Source of the DNA: Roridomyces roridus
Taxonomy: Eukaryota > Basidiomycota > Agaricomycetes > Agaricales > Mycenaceae
Reading direction: 5' to 3'
Assembly: GCA_029378245.1 (NCBI GenBank)
Contig: JARKIF010000024.1
Span: 682,001 to 746,000, forward strand
Length of the DNA: 64,000 bases
In this document: piece by piece, positions 1 through 10,643 of the stretch
How positions within the stretch are numbered: position 1 is the first letter of the stretch
Layout: each line of letters starts with the position of its first letter
Notes under the pieces: model-generated
What the model was told of the DNA's origin: nothing
Seen by the model: the letters and a program-made list of their open reading frames with translations, nothing else
Databases searched by the model: none
Program-made: the position numbers and the translations under genes

Positions 1-500
1 TCCCTTCCCTTCCCGGGCCGTCCCTTCCGCGTTCCGCCACTTTTGGCCACACACACGATTTCTTCGCGGTAAGTACTAACTTCCGCAATGAGGGTTCAAT
101 GTTAGTACCGACAAATATTATAGATGTAGTATTCGAACCGGAATCTCGATACTTACTTATGCTGAGACTTAAAAAAGCAATCCAACTCTTGTCCAACTCA
201 TCCAAGGTATTGCGAAGATGCCAATCGAGCGGAACGGTCCAACGAGATCTTTTGCATCTCACGGCGATGAACAGGGCAAGAGATGAATCACAAACGTCGC
301 ACTAACCTGCAATAAATCTTTGGCCTGGAGGTAGTTATTCAACGATCAGTGCTGAATCCGGTTCAGAGGCGAGTTTCCGCCCAGTCTTTTTTTGGACTTG
401 TCAATTGAATGATTTATTCAAGATGAATGTACAAAATGCTTGGGCAATGACGACTGCGTCTGCGACCGTATTCGACAACTTCTGATGAACTGAGGCGCCT
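1..500. other. no gene recognised
   Basis: I see only short open frames with no recognisable domain. The first 60 bases are a pyrimidine-rich run of TCCCTTCC units. The end of the stretch is the 3' flank of the minus-strand phosphotransferase gene. Confidence 0.5.
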
Positions 501-2214
501 TCAAACTGGTCCGACAAAGGCCTGGAGTGCCAAGAAACCGGCAACATGCTCATCTGGCAACTTCCACTCACGCACAAAGCTATCCAGCCCTTCCTTGGTG
601 CAGCAATAAGCAGGGTTCCTCTCGAGAAGTTCAATTAGCTCTCTCCACGGGAACGGCTCGGGAGTATGGGGGAAATACTTGGCCTCCAAAGCCTGGTCCC
701 GCGCTTCGTCAGGGCCAACGGAGTAACAGGATAGCCGATGGGTGTGGAATCCGCTAGTTGCCCACGAGGGCGCCACGATAGCACCCTGCCAGTCAAATAT
801 GGCGGTGATGGTCGCGTCGTCCGCACCCCGAAGGAGCATGTTTTCAGGCTTCGTGTCATAGTAAATCAAGCGGAAAGACTCGGGCTCGCCGGGGAGCTCT
901 TCCACACCCTCCTTGAGTAGCGCCAGGTACGTCTGCATGTACGCTTTCGGCAGGCGCTCTGCTGCGTCCCTCTTGCCGGCAGCGACCTGCCGGCGTGTCA
1001 TCCACACCTCTTCATCAGCCAATTGGTCCACGGCGCTGTCGATGTATGCCAGTGCGAGGGCCTTGGAGCTCTTGAAAGGTCCTCTATTCTTGGGTGGGAA
1101 GCGGATAAAGGGTTCTTGGATCATGGGTCCCACAATGCCGTGGCGCGCAGAGAGCCGATGGCGGGGAACGGAGACTCGCGGAGCTGCCTGTCAAAGTCGG
1201 CTAGTTGTGCAACGAATTTCTCGATGTTCTCGTAGGAACGCTCGAGAACCTCGTTTGGCGACACGCCTTTTGCCTGAAACCAGTTAGCGCTCCCCAGGCT
1301 GACTAGGCAGACACAAACATACGCGTTCCATTATGATGTATGGGCGGGGCTCGACACCCGAGCCGTAGATTTTGGGTACTGGGATAGTGGTGTGGGTGCG
1401 TACCCACTCATAAGTCGCGATGTGTGCCCCATGGGAAATCGTTTTCAACTGGCACAGTGGCTAGCCCTCACCTCGCATTCGTGAGAAGCAACATTTTCCT
1501 GGAGGATGCCCAGTAGCCGCCACCGTTCTGACTGCATGTCCGGCATGACGCGGAGCAACACATCACTTTCGTCCTTGAGGAGCGCGAGGTACACCTCAGA
1601 AAGCAAGTCAGAGAGCGCCAGCTTTCTGGGAAGTCGGAAGGACCACTCACGACGTTGGAACCTCCTGCGCCGAAGAGCTGGAGTTCCGTACATTCCTGGA
1701 GAGTCACTTCAGACACGCGGTGTTTCAGCACTTCCAGATAGGGCTCGAGCTGAGCCGTCATGCGTTCCAGTCGAGGTCCCCACCCGGGGTCGGTGAATCG
1801 CCAGTAAAGCTCGCCCGCAGCATGGTGCAGCGAGGAGTCCTGCAAATCGTCTACATTTCGGTATCATATTGAGTCCAGGACGACTAAATAACTCACCCCG
1901 GCCATGAGGAAGTCCAAGTCGCCGTCTGAGCTGCTGTGAGCGACATGGTCGAGAGAAAGGACTTCTGGATGACGTGGCGGCGTGGCGGCCTCGTACAAGC
2001 TCAATAGAGTTAAAACGGCGTTATTGATTGGCACACACTGATATTAATGTGACACTATCCAGCCCAGGATCAAACGGAGACTTGAAGGAAGAAACGACGA
2101 CCTGGCTGAGACGCAAATCCCGTTGAATCTTATTCCAAACCAAGCCCGTGTTCAATGCACATGTTGAACAAGGCTGATGACATCACCAAGCACTGCCTTG
2201 GCCGAGGTCGGCAT
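501..2214 (-). CDS. APH-family (aminoglycoside phosphotransferase-like) protein, multi-exon
   Basis: Predicted small-molecule kinase or kinase-like protein of the APH/choline-kinase superfamily, substrate unknown. In order on the minus strand: an N-terminal region (exons near 2214-1895); a glycine-rich ATP-loop region GAGGSNV reading across an intron into VYLALLKDESDVLLRV (1690-1500); the linker THTTIPVPKIYGSGVEPRP followed by YIIMERV (1415-1320), typical of fungal APH proteins; and a catalytic segment with DTKPENMLL and, 18 residues on, IFDWQGA (about 880-780), corresponding to HxDxxxxN and the metal-binding IxDW motif. The first is atypical: DTKPEN replaces HGDLHPGN, so the catalytic Asp is placed differently or lost. 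The gene ends at TGA 501-503. Introns near 1840-1890, 1640-1680, 1420-1460 and 1270-1330 have GT-AG ends and keep frame. The ATG at 2214 and the two most 5' introns, only about 31-37 nt, are the least certain parts. Confidence 0.72.
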
Positions 2215-2281
2215 CTCTTATTTGTCCTTGTATCCGCGCACTTGCCTTTCTCACTCACGCACGCTGCACTACAACCCTCAA

Positions 2282-2638
2282 ATGGATGGATACGACGCTG
2301 ATCTCATTTTCGAGCCGGGGACTCGGACAGGCTCCAGCTGCGCCCCGTAAGTGGTCGATCGATCCGGGACATCCAGCCGCCACGAGCAGAGGGAGGGAAA
2401 TCACAAGCTATTGGACACCCTCTCCGAGTCTGCAGCCAACCCTCGTCTTCGCGGCTTGTTTCACAGTTTGCGCGATCATCGATCATCGCTACTCCTCCCC
2501 GCTGTTCACATTGTCTGTTCCGCAGGTATCGGAGAAAATTCAACGAAGCTGAACCCCGGGGCCTGGGCGCAGCCGATTATGTGGCGTGTAGTACGTGGGC
2601 GAATTTTGGGGGTTCATCATGGCGGAGGATATGAGTAA
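2282..2638 (+). CDS. possible small hypothetical protein, 2-3 exons
   Basis: I do not recognise this protein. An ATG in good context (CTCAAATGG) opens a 22-codon frame, MDGYDADLIFEPGTRTG and onward, that runs into a strong donor GTAAGTGG. Downstream, an open frame reads through acidic and polar sequence to a stop near 2638. It is divergent from the phosphotransferase gene, about 70 bp away, so the two may share a promoter. The intron end and reading frame of the second exon could not be fixed, since two frames look plausible after the donor. It could equally be non-coding. Confidence 0.27.
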
Positions 2639-2639
2639 T

Positions 2640-3060
2640 CGTTCGGAATGATAGGAGCGTTTATTTCTGGTGTTACACTGACGATGTCAAAGGCGTCTAG
2701 ACTCTCTGAAGATCGATCGAATTAGGCGTAGTAAGGTACGGGGCCACAACGATACTCCTAATTACTTGACTTCACATCGCGTCTAGAAGCTCGATCGATT
2801 TCTTCTTTCCAGTTTGGATTGCAGTATGTTCCCTTGGACGAAGCTCGGCTGCGTTGTACGATGGCTGACCAGTTCATTCACGCAGAATCCCGGGACGGGC
2901 GCCAGGTGGTATCACTCGGTATATGTACCTTACACCGATCGACCAGGATGTGCCTCCGCGCGGAAAGTTGAAACAGCCGCCGCTCTATATTGAAGCGCGT
3001 CGAATTTACCTCCTAATGAAGGCGGGTTGCGCTCCCAGAAATTACCCGCCGTGTTCCTCA
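2640..3060. other. intergenic, promoter side of the secreted Cys-rich gene
   Basis: No coding signal. There are several GATCGATC-type palindromes (about 2712-2722 and 2790-2800). The region leads into the TATA box of the next gene. Confidence 0.5.
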
Positions 3061-3063
3061 GCG

Positions 3064-3070
3064 TATAAAA
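3064..3070 (+). promoter_or_regulatory. TATA box of the secreted Cys-rich gene
   Basis: TATAAAA lies 114 bp before the ATG at 3184 and is followed by a CT-rich leader (CACTCATTCCAATCGCTCCC), the usual core-promoter layout of a strongly expressed fungal gene. Confidence 0.6.
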
Positions 3071-3183
3071 AGGTGCGCATTGTTCGAAGAGAAACATCAC
3101 CGGCCTACTACACACTCATTCCAATCGCTCCCACCCATTTCAATCCTTATTTCCCTCACGATCTCTCCATCCCACGACCAACC

Positions 3184-4289
3184 ATGCACTTCTCCTCCCT
3201 CGCTTCCTTTGCGCTCCTCGCTCTCACTCAATTATCCTCTGCCGCAGTCCTCGATTCTCGGGGTGCCGTCGGCGCCTCCGTGTCGGGCGACGTCTGTGCC
3301 TGCATCTCGGGGAGCCTCACCGTCGGCAGCACCAACTGCGGTTCCATTTCAAGTACGTTCCTCGATCCTCCTTCGTTTATTCGACGACTGATAAGATTCT
3401 TCTCAGCCTCGGACGGACTGTGCACTTGCGTCAGTCTCCTGGCAGACGTTGTTGCCTCGACAACTCTCGCACCCGTCAAAACTGCACTCATGTTCGCCGC
3501 CAAGGCTGACGTCGTAGCCTCGCTCACCGCCCTTGTTAGTTTTCCTTTTCTTCCGTCCGTTCGATTGTGCTGAATGTAATCTGCCAGATCCATGCCGCCG
3601 ACAGCAAGAAGACATGCCTGCTCCCCGGTAACTCCTCCCCTGCATGCACGAAGGACGACCTTTGTGGCTTCACTTGCAAGACGGGGTACTCCAAGTCGGG
3701 CGCCTCTTGCGTGAAGAGCGTCGGTGTCTCCGTCGGTGCGGCTGTGGATGCCGGCGTCTCTGCGGGTCTGGGTGCCGTCTCTGCTGGTCTAGGTGCCGTC
3801 GCTGGCGTTGCTGCTGGCCTGGGAGCGGACGTTTGCGGATGCATCTCGGGCGAGCTCACGGTCAAGGGCAAGAGCTGCGGTTCTATCTCTGGTGCGTGTT
3901 CCTCACCCATTCTCCGCTATACACCATTGCTAATCATTGAATCTAGCATCCGACGGGCTGTGCACCTGTGTGAGCATTCTCGCCGACGTCGTCGCCTCCA
4001 GCGCCCTGTCCCCGATCAAGACGGCGCTCTCCATCGGCGCCTCGGCCGACGTCGTCGCTTCTCTTTCAGCCATGGTGCGTATTTCCCCAACGTTTCCTCT
4101 TACTTGAACTCACCTCTTCCCCAGATCTCCGACAGCGAGACCAAGAAGACTTGCTCTCATCCTGCCAACTCATCCCCGTCCTGCACCAAGAGCGATGTGT
4201 GCGGCTTCAGCTGCAAGTCGGGCTTCAAGCTCTCCGCGCTGTTGTGTGTGGCGGAGGACTTGGTCTCCTCAGTCAAGCACATTCTCTAA
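3184..4289 (+). CDS. small secreted Cys-rich protein with two tandem modules
   Basis: Predicted extracellular protein of 297 aa; its function is not known to me. A signal peptide (MHFSSLASFALLALTQLSSA) is followed by two copies of one module: C-x-C-ISG-x-LTV, CGSIS, SDGLCTCVS-x-LADVVAS, then C-x-L/H-P-x-NSSP-x-CTK-x-D-x-CGF-x-CK. A Gly/Ala/Val-rich spacer near residues 150-180 joins them. Exons are 3184-3352, 3407-3534, 3588-3891, 3947-4074 and 4125-4289. Introns sit at identical points in both modules and both middle exons are 128 nt, so the gene arose by an internal duplication that carried the introns. The Cys-rich tail resembles domains widespread in secreted Agaricomycete proteins; an effector-like or wall-associated role is only possible. 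Confidence 0.85.
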
Positions 4290-4429
4290 ACGTCGGTGAC
4301 GATCTTCTCTACGATTGATGTAATTACGAGCATACTGATACTGTATGGACTCTCTTGATTGTAATACTTTGGATTGTACGATGTCGCCAACTTCGCGTGG
4401 TTCTACGATGTTCAAAATGAACTTTGTCT

Positions 4430-4850
4430 TCAAATTTGCGGGCGGACATTGGATCTAGCAAGCCTCTCTAGATCTTCTCGACGGGGAGAGACTTCGACGT
4501 GGAATCAAAATCTCAGTGGTTGGACAAGTCCAGGTTCGGCAAGAGAGTATGATACAAAAGGGAGACAACCAAAGAGTCCGAGACTACTTATAGGCAAGTA
4601 TCTCGAAACGAAAGGGACTCTACCAGTGAACAGCTAGCGCACGAATGACGTTCATTCCACAGACTCAACAACTCACTGACCATTCATCTCGAAAAAAAAT
4701 AGGAGCAAAGTCATTGGAGTCATGAGTCATGGGTGCACCCCGAGTCGAACGGAGCCCACTGAGTCGAATGCATGCGTCGGGCGTCAACAGTCTCGCAGAA
4801 TCATCAGATCCTCCCTGTAGGGTACTAACATGACCTAAAGGTGATAGTAC
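4430..4850. repeat. dispersed tRNA-derived repeat, copy 1
   Basis: This stretch matches 13310-13590 over most of its length. Shared blocks include TCGGCAAGAGAGTATGA, GAGTCCGAGACTACTT, GGGACTCTACCAGTGAACA and TGGGTGCACCCCGAG. Near 4738-4765 it has CCCGAGTCGAACGGAGCCC, whose reverse complement carries a pol III B-box-like GTTCGACTC. There is no coding potential. It fills the gap between the secreted-protein gene and the oxidase gene. Confidence 0.7.
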
Positions 4851-4903
4851 AAGAGGAGATTTCGAATCGCACACCAAAAAAAACCAACACTGACATAGCT
4901 AGA

Positions 4904-6688
4904 TCAGAGCCCTTTAGGCCCCCTGGTATGCGCGACGTTGAACCTACCAGACATTCAAGAATCATCAACGCACATTCCAATCCCAACTCAACAAACTCAC
5001 CCGGTAGGATCATACTTGGCGTACGCAGCCTTGAGCGCCGGATAGTTCCGGTAACTCGCAAACACCTCCTGGCTCTGATGGCACTCGTTGATATACAGAG
5101 GAAGCCCGGGCGAGGGTGGATTCCTGCGAACCAAAAAGAGTCACTGGTTGAATTGGACACAGTTGTGAAGCACGCAACTGAGCAAGCAACAGCTTAAACG
5201 CAGCATTGAGCACCGGCGGCCTCGTCGCCTCATTATCCGGGAACACAAGGTTAAAATCAACCGTCGCGTAGTTCACCCCGGGATTTCCAATCGAATTAGG
5301 CCCAGAAAGACTCGCAGCCCAAACCGAGAGCGGAATGGGCGAGATAGTGTACTCCGAGCGGATGAGCTGCTCTTTAAAATGTTGCGTGAAATTCACGGCT
5401 TTTGCATAGCCGTTGATAAACGTGGCTTCATCGCCTATGAATGCGGAGGCGCCGTATTGCTGCCCGTTGGGACCGTTGTCGCCCTGGATCAGGAAGGTGA
5501 TGTCGTAGAAGCTGTAGCTGGAGAAGTTCTGCGAGGTGCTGGGAATTGAGAGGAATTCGCCGAAGACGCTGGCGGGGAGGGAGGTGCCTTTGTAGAAGAA
5601 GTAGCATGCGTGGGCCGTGGTGGAGGTTGTGTCGTAGGCGTTCAGGATCATGATGGCAGCTGGGAGAAAATCAACTCCCAGTGAACGACTAATGGTGGAG
5701 GGGACATACCAGCATTCGGATCCGTTAGGTCCCGCACGTAATGCGCAGTCGCCTTGAGCAAAGCCGTCGAAGAAGATCCTGGATACTGCACAGAATATTA
5801 AACGTGCAACAAAGCATGGGTTGGGTGGACTTACGACGATGAGTCCGCCGTACCACAATTTATCGTCCCGCGTCCCAGTATGTGCAGCGTAAAGCTCGTA
5901 GCGGGTGACGATGCCGAATCGATTCGCACCTCCTCTGAGTGCCCTGAAGAGATCCGAATACTCGTTCGTCGCCGTCGCAGTAACGAGCTCGCCCGTGACG
6001 AGGACGACGTCCAGCTCCTTGATCCTATCGGACGCCCAGCCGTAAAGTGGTCCTTGGAAGCTTATACCGCCCCCGAGGAGCAATCCAGTACCGATGACAC
6101 TGCGCAGTTGTCAGACAAACGAGACACCCATGGACAAAAGGATTCGTACTCGGCTCTGCCCCACACGGGAGAAACCCCGTGGGACTCGACGGCGGCTTCA
6201 GCGCTGCCGGCGGTTGCGCCAGGCTGTACGGTAATCGTGTCCGAGCTGGCATCGTAGGACACGTCCGTCATGTCCTCGAATGAGATGAGCACGCCATTGT
6301 TGATACTGTGGGTCCGTTCATCAGCATCGAAAGTGAATAACAGAGCGATGAGTTACCCGTTCCAGCCAATCATAGGACTATGGCCCCCGGCGCGGACCGC
6401 GTAGTCGGACTGGCTATGGAAGATGTGCCTCATCGCAGCCTGAACGTCTGAGGCGCTGGAAGGGTATACGATGCACGTTGGCTCGTCTCCCCTGTTGAAG
6501 AAACTCCAGTATGCCTCGGTGGTGTCGTCGTACTGGGTCCCCGAAAACTTGACCTTTGTAGGTCCAAGGTCTTGTCGAGTCGCGAGGCACGCCGCCCGAG
6601 CCGCAGTAGCGGCAGTAGCGGCAGTCGAAGCATCTTGCGCGGCGACCCCGACAGTAAAGAGAGGGATGAGCGAGCATAGAAACAACAT
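4904..6688 (-). CDS. secreted FAD-linked oxidase (BBE-like, covalent flavin type)
   Basis: Oxidises a small molecule with O2 as acceptor, in the family of 6-hydroxy-D-nicotine oxidase, glucooligosaccharide oxidase and berberine bridge enzyme; the substrate is unknown. ATG 6688 gives a signal peptide (MLFLCSLIPLFTVGVAAQ). The PCMH FAD domain follows: the VRAGGHSPMIG segment has the R-x-GGHS context of the 8-alpha-histidyl-FAD histidine, then VQPGAT, GLLLGGGIS and DLFRALRGGANRFGIVTRYE. The substrate domain spans about 5800-5200. The C-terminal BBE segment reads PLYINECHQSQEVFASYRNY and then, across the last intron, YDPTGFNVAHTRGPKGL ending at TGA 4904. Introns lie near 6300-6352, 6090-6115, 5775-5830, 5660-5705, 5130-5180 and 4935-4990. 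I see no second covalent Cys site with confidence. No motif is broken. It might tailor a secondary metabolite or oxidise sugars. Confidence 0.85.
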
Positions 6689-6689
6689 C

Positions 6690-8266
6690 GCAGTGCTGTG
6701 AAGGACGAGGGGGTTGTCTGTCGGAGGACCCACACCGCGCGGGGTTTTTAAAGAAGTTCGGCCGCCGACCGCGTGCCGAGTACCGGCAGGAGAATCTGGA
6801 CATTTTGGGACACTTTGACTGCCCGATTTCACGCCCACCATCCAACCATCTTCAACTGTCCGCGATGCGGTCTAGGCACCGCGCGTTCTCCAAAGGGACA
6901 CTGACGGTTTGGAGCAAAGAGTGAAATCCGAAATTGATGCTAACTGCAGCCGAGTCCCGATCGAGGATGCCGTCGGCTGCCGCGCAGGTAGGTTCAAATC
7001 GCCCTCCTGTGGCGTCCACCGGACATCCCGTGGCATCGCTGCACCGTGGCAAGGCCTCTTCGGGAGTGTGAGACAATACGTACGCTCTACACTAACGGAA
7101 ATCTCCGCCGCACTTTGCCCGTCACTCCTCAGGGTCAACTGAATCGAGGTTGAGATTTTCGCATCGGACCGTTCTCTCCGCTGATATCGGCGAGCAGTTC
7201 TTCTGTCTTTGGCTCTTGAACTAGCATGCTCATTCGTTCTGGACTGCCTTGTACGTCCCTCACAAAAGAATCTTTACGAGGTTCAAATTCAACCGAATTT
7301 TTACTTTCGGGGCTGCAAATATGTCCATAGAGTGCGCTAGGTAAATTGACCCGTGAAACACTGGCGAAACATCCCAGCCAAGGCCTTGGCGAATAAATGA
7401 TACATTGCTCCCCGGGCCCCGGTCGATGTCCGGGGACGAAATGATTTGAGTCACGCCTTGAAAGAAACGCTGGAGTGGGTGAACTATTGACTGGCCGGAA
7501 CTGTCGAGTTACTTGCTGTTCAATGAATCATTACAAATTTATTGAATACTCAGCCACGTGTGCTCGCCTACACAAGCCACTTTAGACTTAGTACACCCAA
7601 GGTTGCGCGTAAGGTCTATTGAATTGAGAATTCAATGCCCCTATGCCGCTCCGGTATGTCTGCTCCGTACTAACCTATCGAGGGTGCTCCCGGTGCGCTT
7701 TGAGCAGAAAGATTGACGAGTGCATCAGACTTTTGACATCTAGCTTGTGACCTTGTACAAGGTCATTCAAGCCCGCAAGCGCCCGCCAAATCTGCGCAAG
7801 CCCGCAAGCTCACAAGCCAGGTCCTGAAACTTGCAAGGTCCCTCGTTCGACTCCCATCGGACCACACAGATTTATTCCTTCGACCCTGGATCTGACTGGT
7901 ACATGCTTCCATTGCCTCTCAGTGTATCTCCTCCATCACTAATACCTTTTTTCAGCCCCACTTTCAACCATTTCCGGGATTTTAACCCTCGCTTTGACCT
8001 TGCGAGCTTGTGCCACAAGCTGCCAAGCCCAAAAAGGTCGCAAGATCTTTGTCAAAAGACTGATGTGTATTGCAGCAGGCTCCTATCCAGAGAATCATTG
8101 AATACAAATGACCGAGGATCGAGATGCATGCGCTCGGTCGACCCTCGGGCTTATGAGTTCCTGACCTAGCCAATTGTGCAGGTTTTTTTCTCTCTTAGTC
8201 CCCGGAGCGCCTCGATGAATTTGAAATTTAGAAATCGGCCGCCGTCGCATGGTGCCGCCGGTGTAT
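6690..8266. other. intergenic stretch, no supported gene
   Basis: Promoter side of the oxidase gene (a TATA-like TTTTTAAA near 6745) followed by about 1.4 kb without convincing coding sequence. At 7838-7870 the + strand reads AAGGTCCCTCGTTCGACTCC then CATCGGACCA, which looks like the 3' half of a tRNA with a B box, but no matching 5' half is present, so I treat it as a tRNA-derived fragment. Confidence 0.5.
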
Positions 8267-8609
8267 TCATGCACCAACCGATCTAGGGAGGCTTACCGTT
8301 GGAATCGATATCGTCTCGCGACCGTCTGATGAATCTCCCATACACCCAACCACCGAGGGCCGAGTACAATGGTGGCCGCCGGCGGAATTTCCACAGCGTC
8401 CGTGAACAGAATGCATGGACCAATTTGAACATGATCTCCGGACACATGTACAGGTCCAGGCGAGGATACCCAGTCTAGCGACACTAGCGTGTCTGCCTGG
8501 TGGGTGTTGAACATGTTCATTTCCACAATTCACCGCTATGAAGCAAACCCGGCGGACGTTTGTTTCAAGTTCAACGAGCAGGTACTTCTGTGTTGAATTG
8601 CCTTCCATG
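8267..8609 (-). CDS. possible hypothetical protein exons (fragment)
   Basis: I do not recognise it. ATG 8609 opens MEGNSTQKYLLVELETNVR, a GT-AG intron joins it in phase to a frame with ADTLVSLDWVSSPG and PRWLGVWEIHQTVARR, and a strong donor (GGTAAGC) follows near 8296. The composition looks protein-like, but no downstream exon was found. A diverged second copy of the last exon and its donor occurs at about 8800-8890, so this may be the remnant of a local duplication. Confidence 0.35.
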
Positions 8610-8699
8610 CAACCTTTCGCACCAAATATTCCCCGGGCTCCTATCAAAACAAAATCCGTGATTCGTGATTCTTAAATACACAGGTGCCTAGCCAAAGCT

Positions 8700-9180
8700 G
8701 CCAAATCAAGGAGTTTCGGATATCCGGATCTCCAGCGCCTGTGGCACCTCGGGAATGATTCAACAATGCAATTAGAAATGAACAGCCGTCGCTTGACCTT
8801 TGTTCATATACCAACCAATCTACTTACCGAAGGCACCGTTTGAATCCTCTCACGCGGCTGTGACTCGGAATCTCTTCCAATAACGTGACGTACTGAAGGA
8901 AGACCCCACAATAGTGTCCCGGCAACACGCATCAAGCTCGTGTAACGGATGGATCACCGTGGAGGATTGTACATATATGGAAATGTGCCAGCGACAAGGA
9001 GGTAGTCTGGCTGGCCGCTGAACATTGAACCCGTCGGAGACTTCGTACTGTATGTCTCGGCGGTGAGATGCGGCCGTGATGCCTGTAGCTGGATCTCCCG
9101 AAACGGTCCAAGTGCAGATAAAGTGACATCTGAACTCTCAGCTGTGCCTTGGCTGTGCCTAGCTCTTCGTTGATATCTCA
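8700..9180 (-). pseudogene. degraded copy of the 8.3-kb exon plus an unassigned open frame
   Basis: Around 8810-8890 the sequence parallels 8245-8330: both have ACCAACC-x-ATCTA, a TTACCG donor on the minus strand, and a TGAATC-like stretch before CGCG. Upstream, an open min-strand frame (about 9060-8955) reads SGQPDYLLVAGTFPYMYNPP. I cannot join these pieces into one model. Confidence 0.3.
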
Positions 9181-9480
9181 CCTCACCACTTACATACACT
9201 CAAGTTTCAAGCTAATCTCATCTGGACTTCAAATTTCGATTCAAATCCCGAACCGCCGGATCCGACGGCCGTCGGCCTATGGGGCGATCTACTTATCAGC
9301 GACATTCACGGCACAGTCTGGGCTCTTGGACCCACAGCTGCAGAGAATTTGGAGGGAAAAAAAGTTAGCTGCCCGGTGCGAATCAGCTCGGGCCTGAGTC
9401 GAACAGGCAGTCTCCTCCATGGAACCGTTTAAATAGCGATCAACCACTTGCCAAGCTTGGGTCAAGTTGATCTTAGAGAG
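9120..9480. repeat. dispersed repeat family B, copy 1
   Basis: Homologous to 46245-46560. Shared blocks: TTCAAATCCCGA, TGGGCTCTTGG, TTGCCAAGC followed by GGGTCAAG, and GAGAGATACAG. Near 9390 it carries GGCCTGAGTCGAACAGGC, a B-box-like element on the minus strand. The layout suggests a tRNA-derived SINE or its fragments. Confidence 0.6.
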
Positions 9481-10640
9481 ATACAGGAGTTAGCACACAG
9501 GACAGAACAAAAATAAGGCGAGTAGGGCCGACGAGCGGCAGAGCCCGCTACCTGGGCAACTTCCTCGGAGCTGGCGGTAAGATGGTCGCGGTTGCTTGGT
9601 GTACTAGTTAGTAGTTGCCCAGATGAACTTGTTCTGAATTCCTCGGGATCGGAGGGTTTTGGGGCGGATATGCGCTCATTCAATTTTCTTCAAGATCAAC
9701 TGACTTCTTTCTCTTGAAGTTTCGATTACACGGGTCGCGGCTTAAAGTACTACGGCCCAGATCTATTCCTCAGAACAACTTCAAGTTTATTGCATGATTG
9801 ATTATGTAACCCCACAGTGGAACGTAAAAGTCAGATTACGGGTCGGTGTCAAACTGAGGTGGTTTCCCAGTTGCTCACTTCTGGGAAGTCTGTGCGCCCA
9901 ACCCGCGTTCCGACCTGGACTTTCATGAAGAACCTGAACACTTTTCCAAGAGAGACTGGTTGGAATAAGGTTGGAATGTTCAACTCAACTCAACAGCGGA
10001 TCTCACTATTGAAGACCGGAATGGAATTTCCTCCAGTGACACCAGCGGATGTATACTAGAATGCTTCTGCAGACTTCTATACATTGTATAACACTCCAAA
10101 AAAAAAAAAAAAAAAAAAAAACACGGTACATAAGGCGGACCGTTTACCGGTACGAAGAGAGATGGGAATTCTATCCATGCTCCTACAGCCCTCAGGCCGG
10201 CCGCCAATGGCCCAACGATGGCCAGGCCGTTTTTTCTTCCCCTGCCGTCGGAGATTTAAAATTTCACAGTGGGAGCTCCAATTACTCTGGCTCCTGCTTC
10301 GGTACATATCTGCAGAAGTTGCTGGATCTAGTCTCTGCACTCACAGACACCCACCAAGCCAGTGTTTTCATCGATGTGTACAAGAACACTCGGAACTCAG
10401 TAGACCGCGCCGGGTGATAGCAAGTCTGCCATCCCCTTCTGTCAGAATCCATGTCAGTGAACCATCCCCTCGAAGTATTTTTCTTTTATTAGCTGATGCC
10501 GGCAACTTGCCACGGTGGACGCGAATCGAAGGTAAGTAGATGATGCACCCGAACACACGGCATGTTGACCCGGCTTGGCTGATAGACACGACAGATCCGA
10601 CTTCCGCATCCAACTCCACAGCCTTGATCCTCACCACTTA
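9480..10640. other. gene-poor stretch
   Basis: No supported gene. 9515-9545 (GGCCGACGAGCGGCAGAGCC) resembles 40640-40662, another dispersed repeat piece. An A24 tract lies at 10098-10121. Confidence 0.4.
10098..10121 (+). repeat. A24 homopolymer tract
   Basis: Twenty-four consecutive A residues. It could be the fossil 3' tail of a retroposed sequence inserted on the + strand, but no clear retroelement body precedes it. Confidence 0.8.
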
Positions 10641-10643
10641 CTC

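Noticed and set aside
3228..3593. minus-strand gene opposite the secreted Cys-rich gene
   Set aside because: Shadow frame of a clear plus-strand gene with signal peptide and conserved introns.
7838..7870. tRNA gene on the plus strand
   Set aside because: Only a T arm and 3' acceptor-like end are present; no 5' acceptor partner, D arm or anticodon arm could be found upstream.
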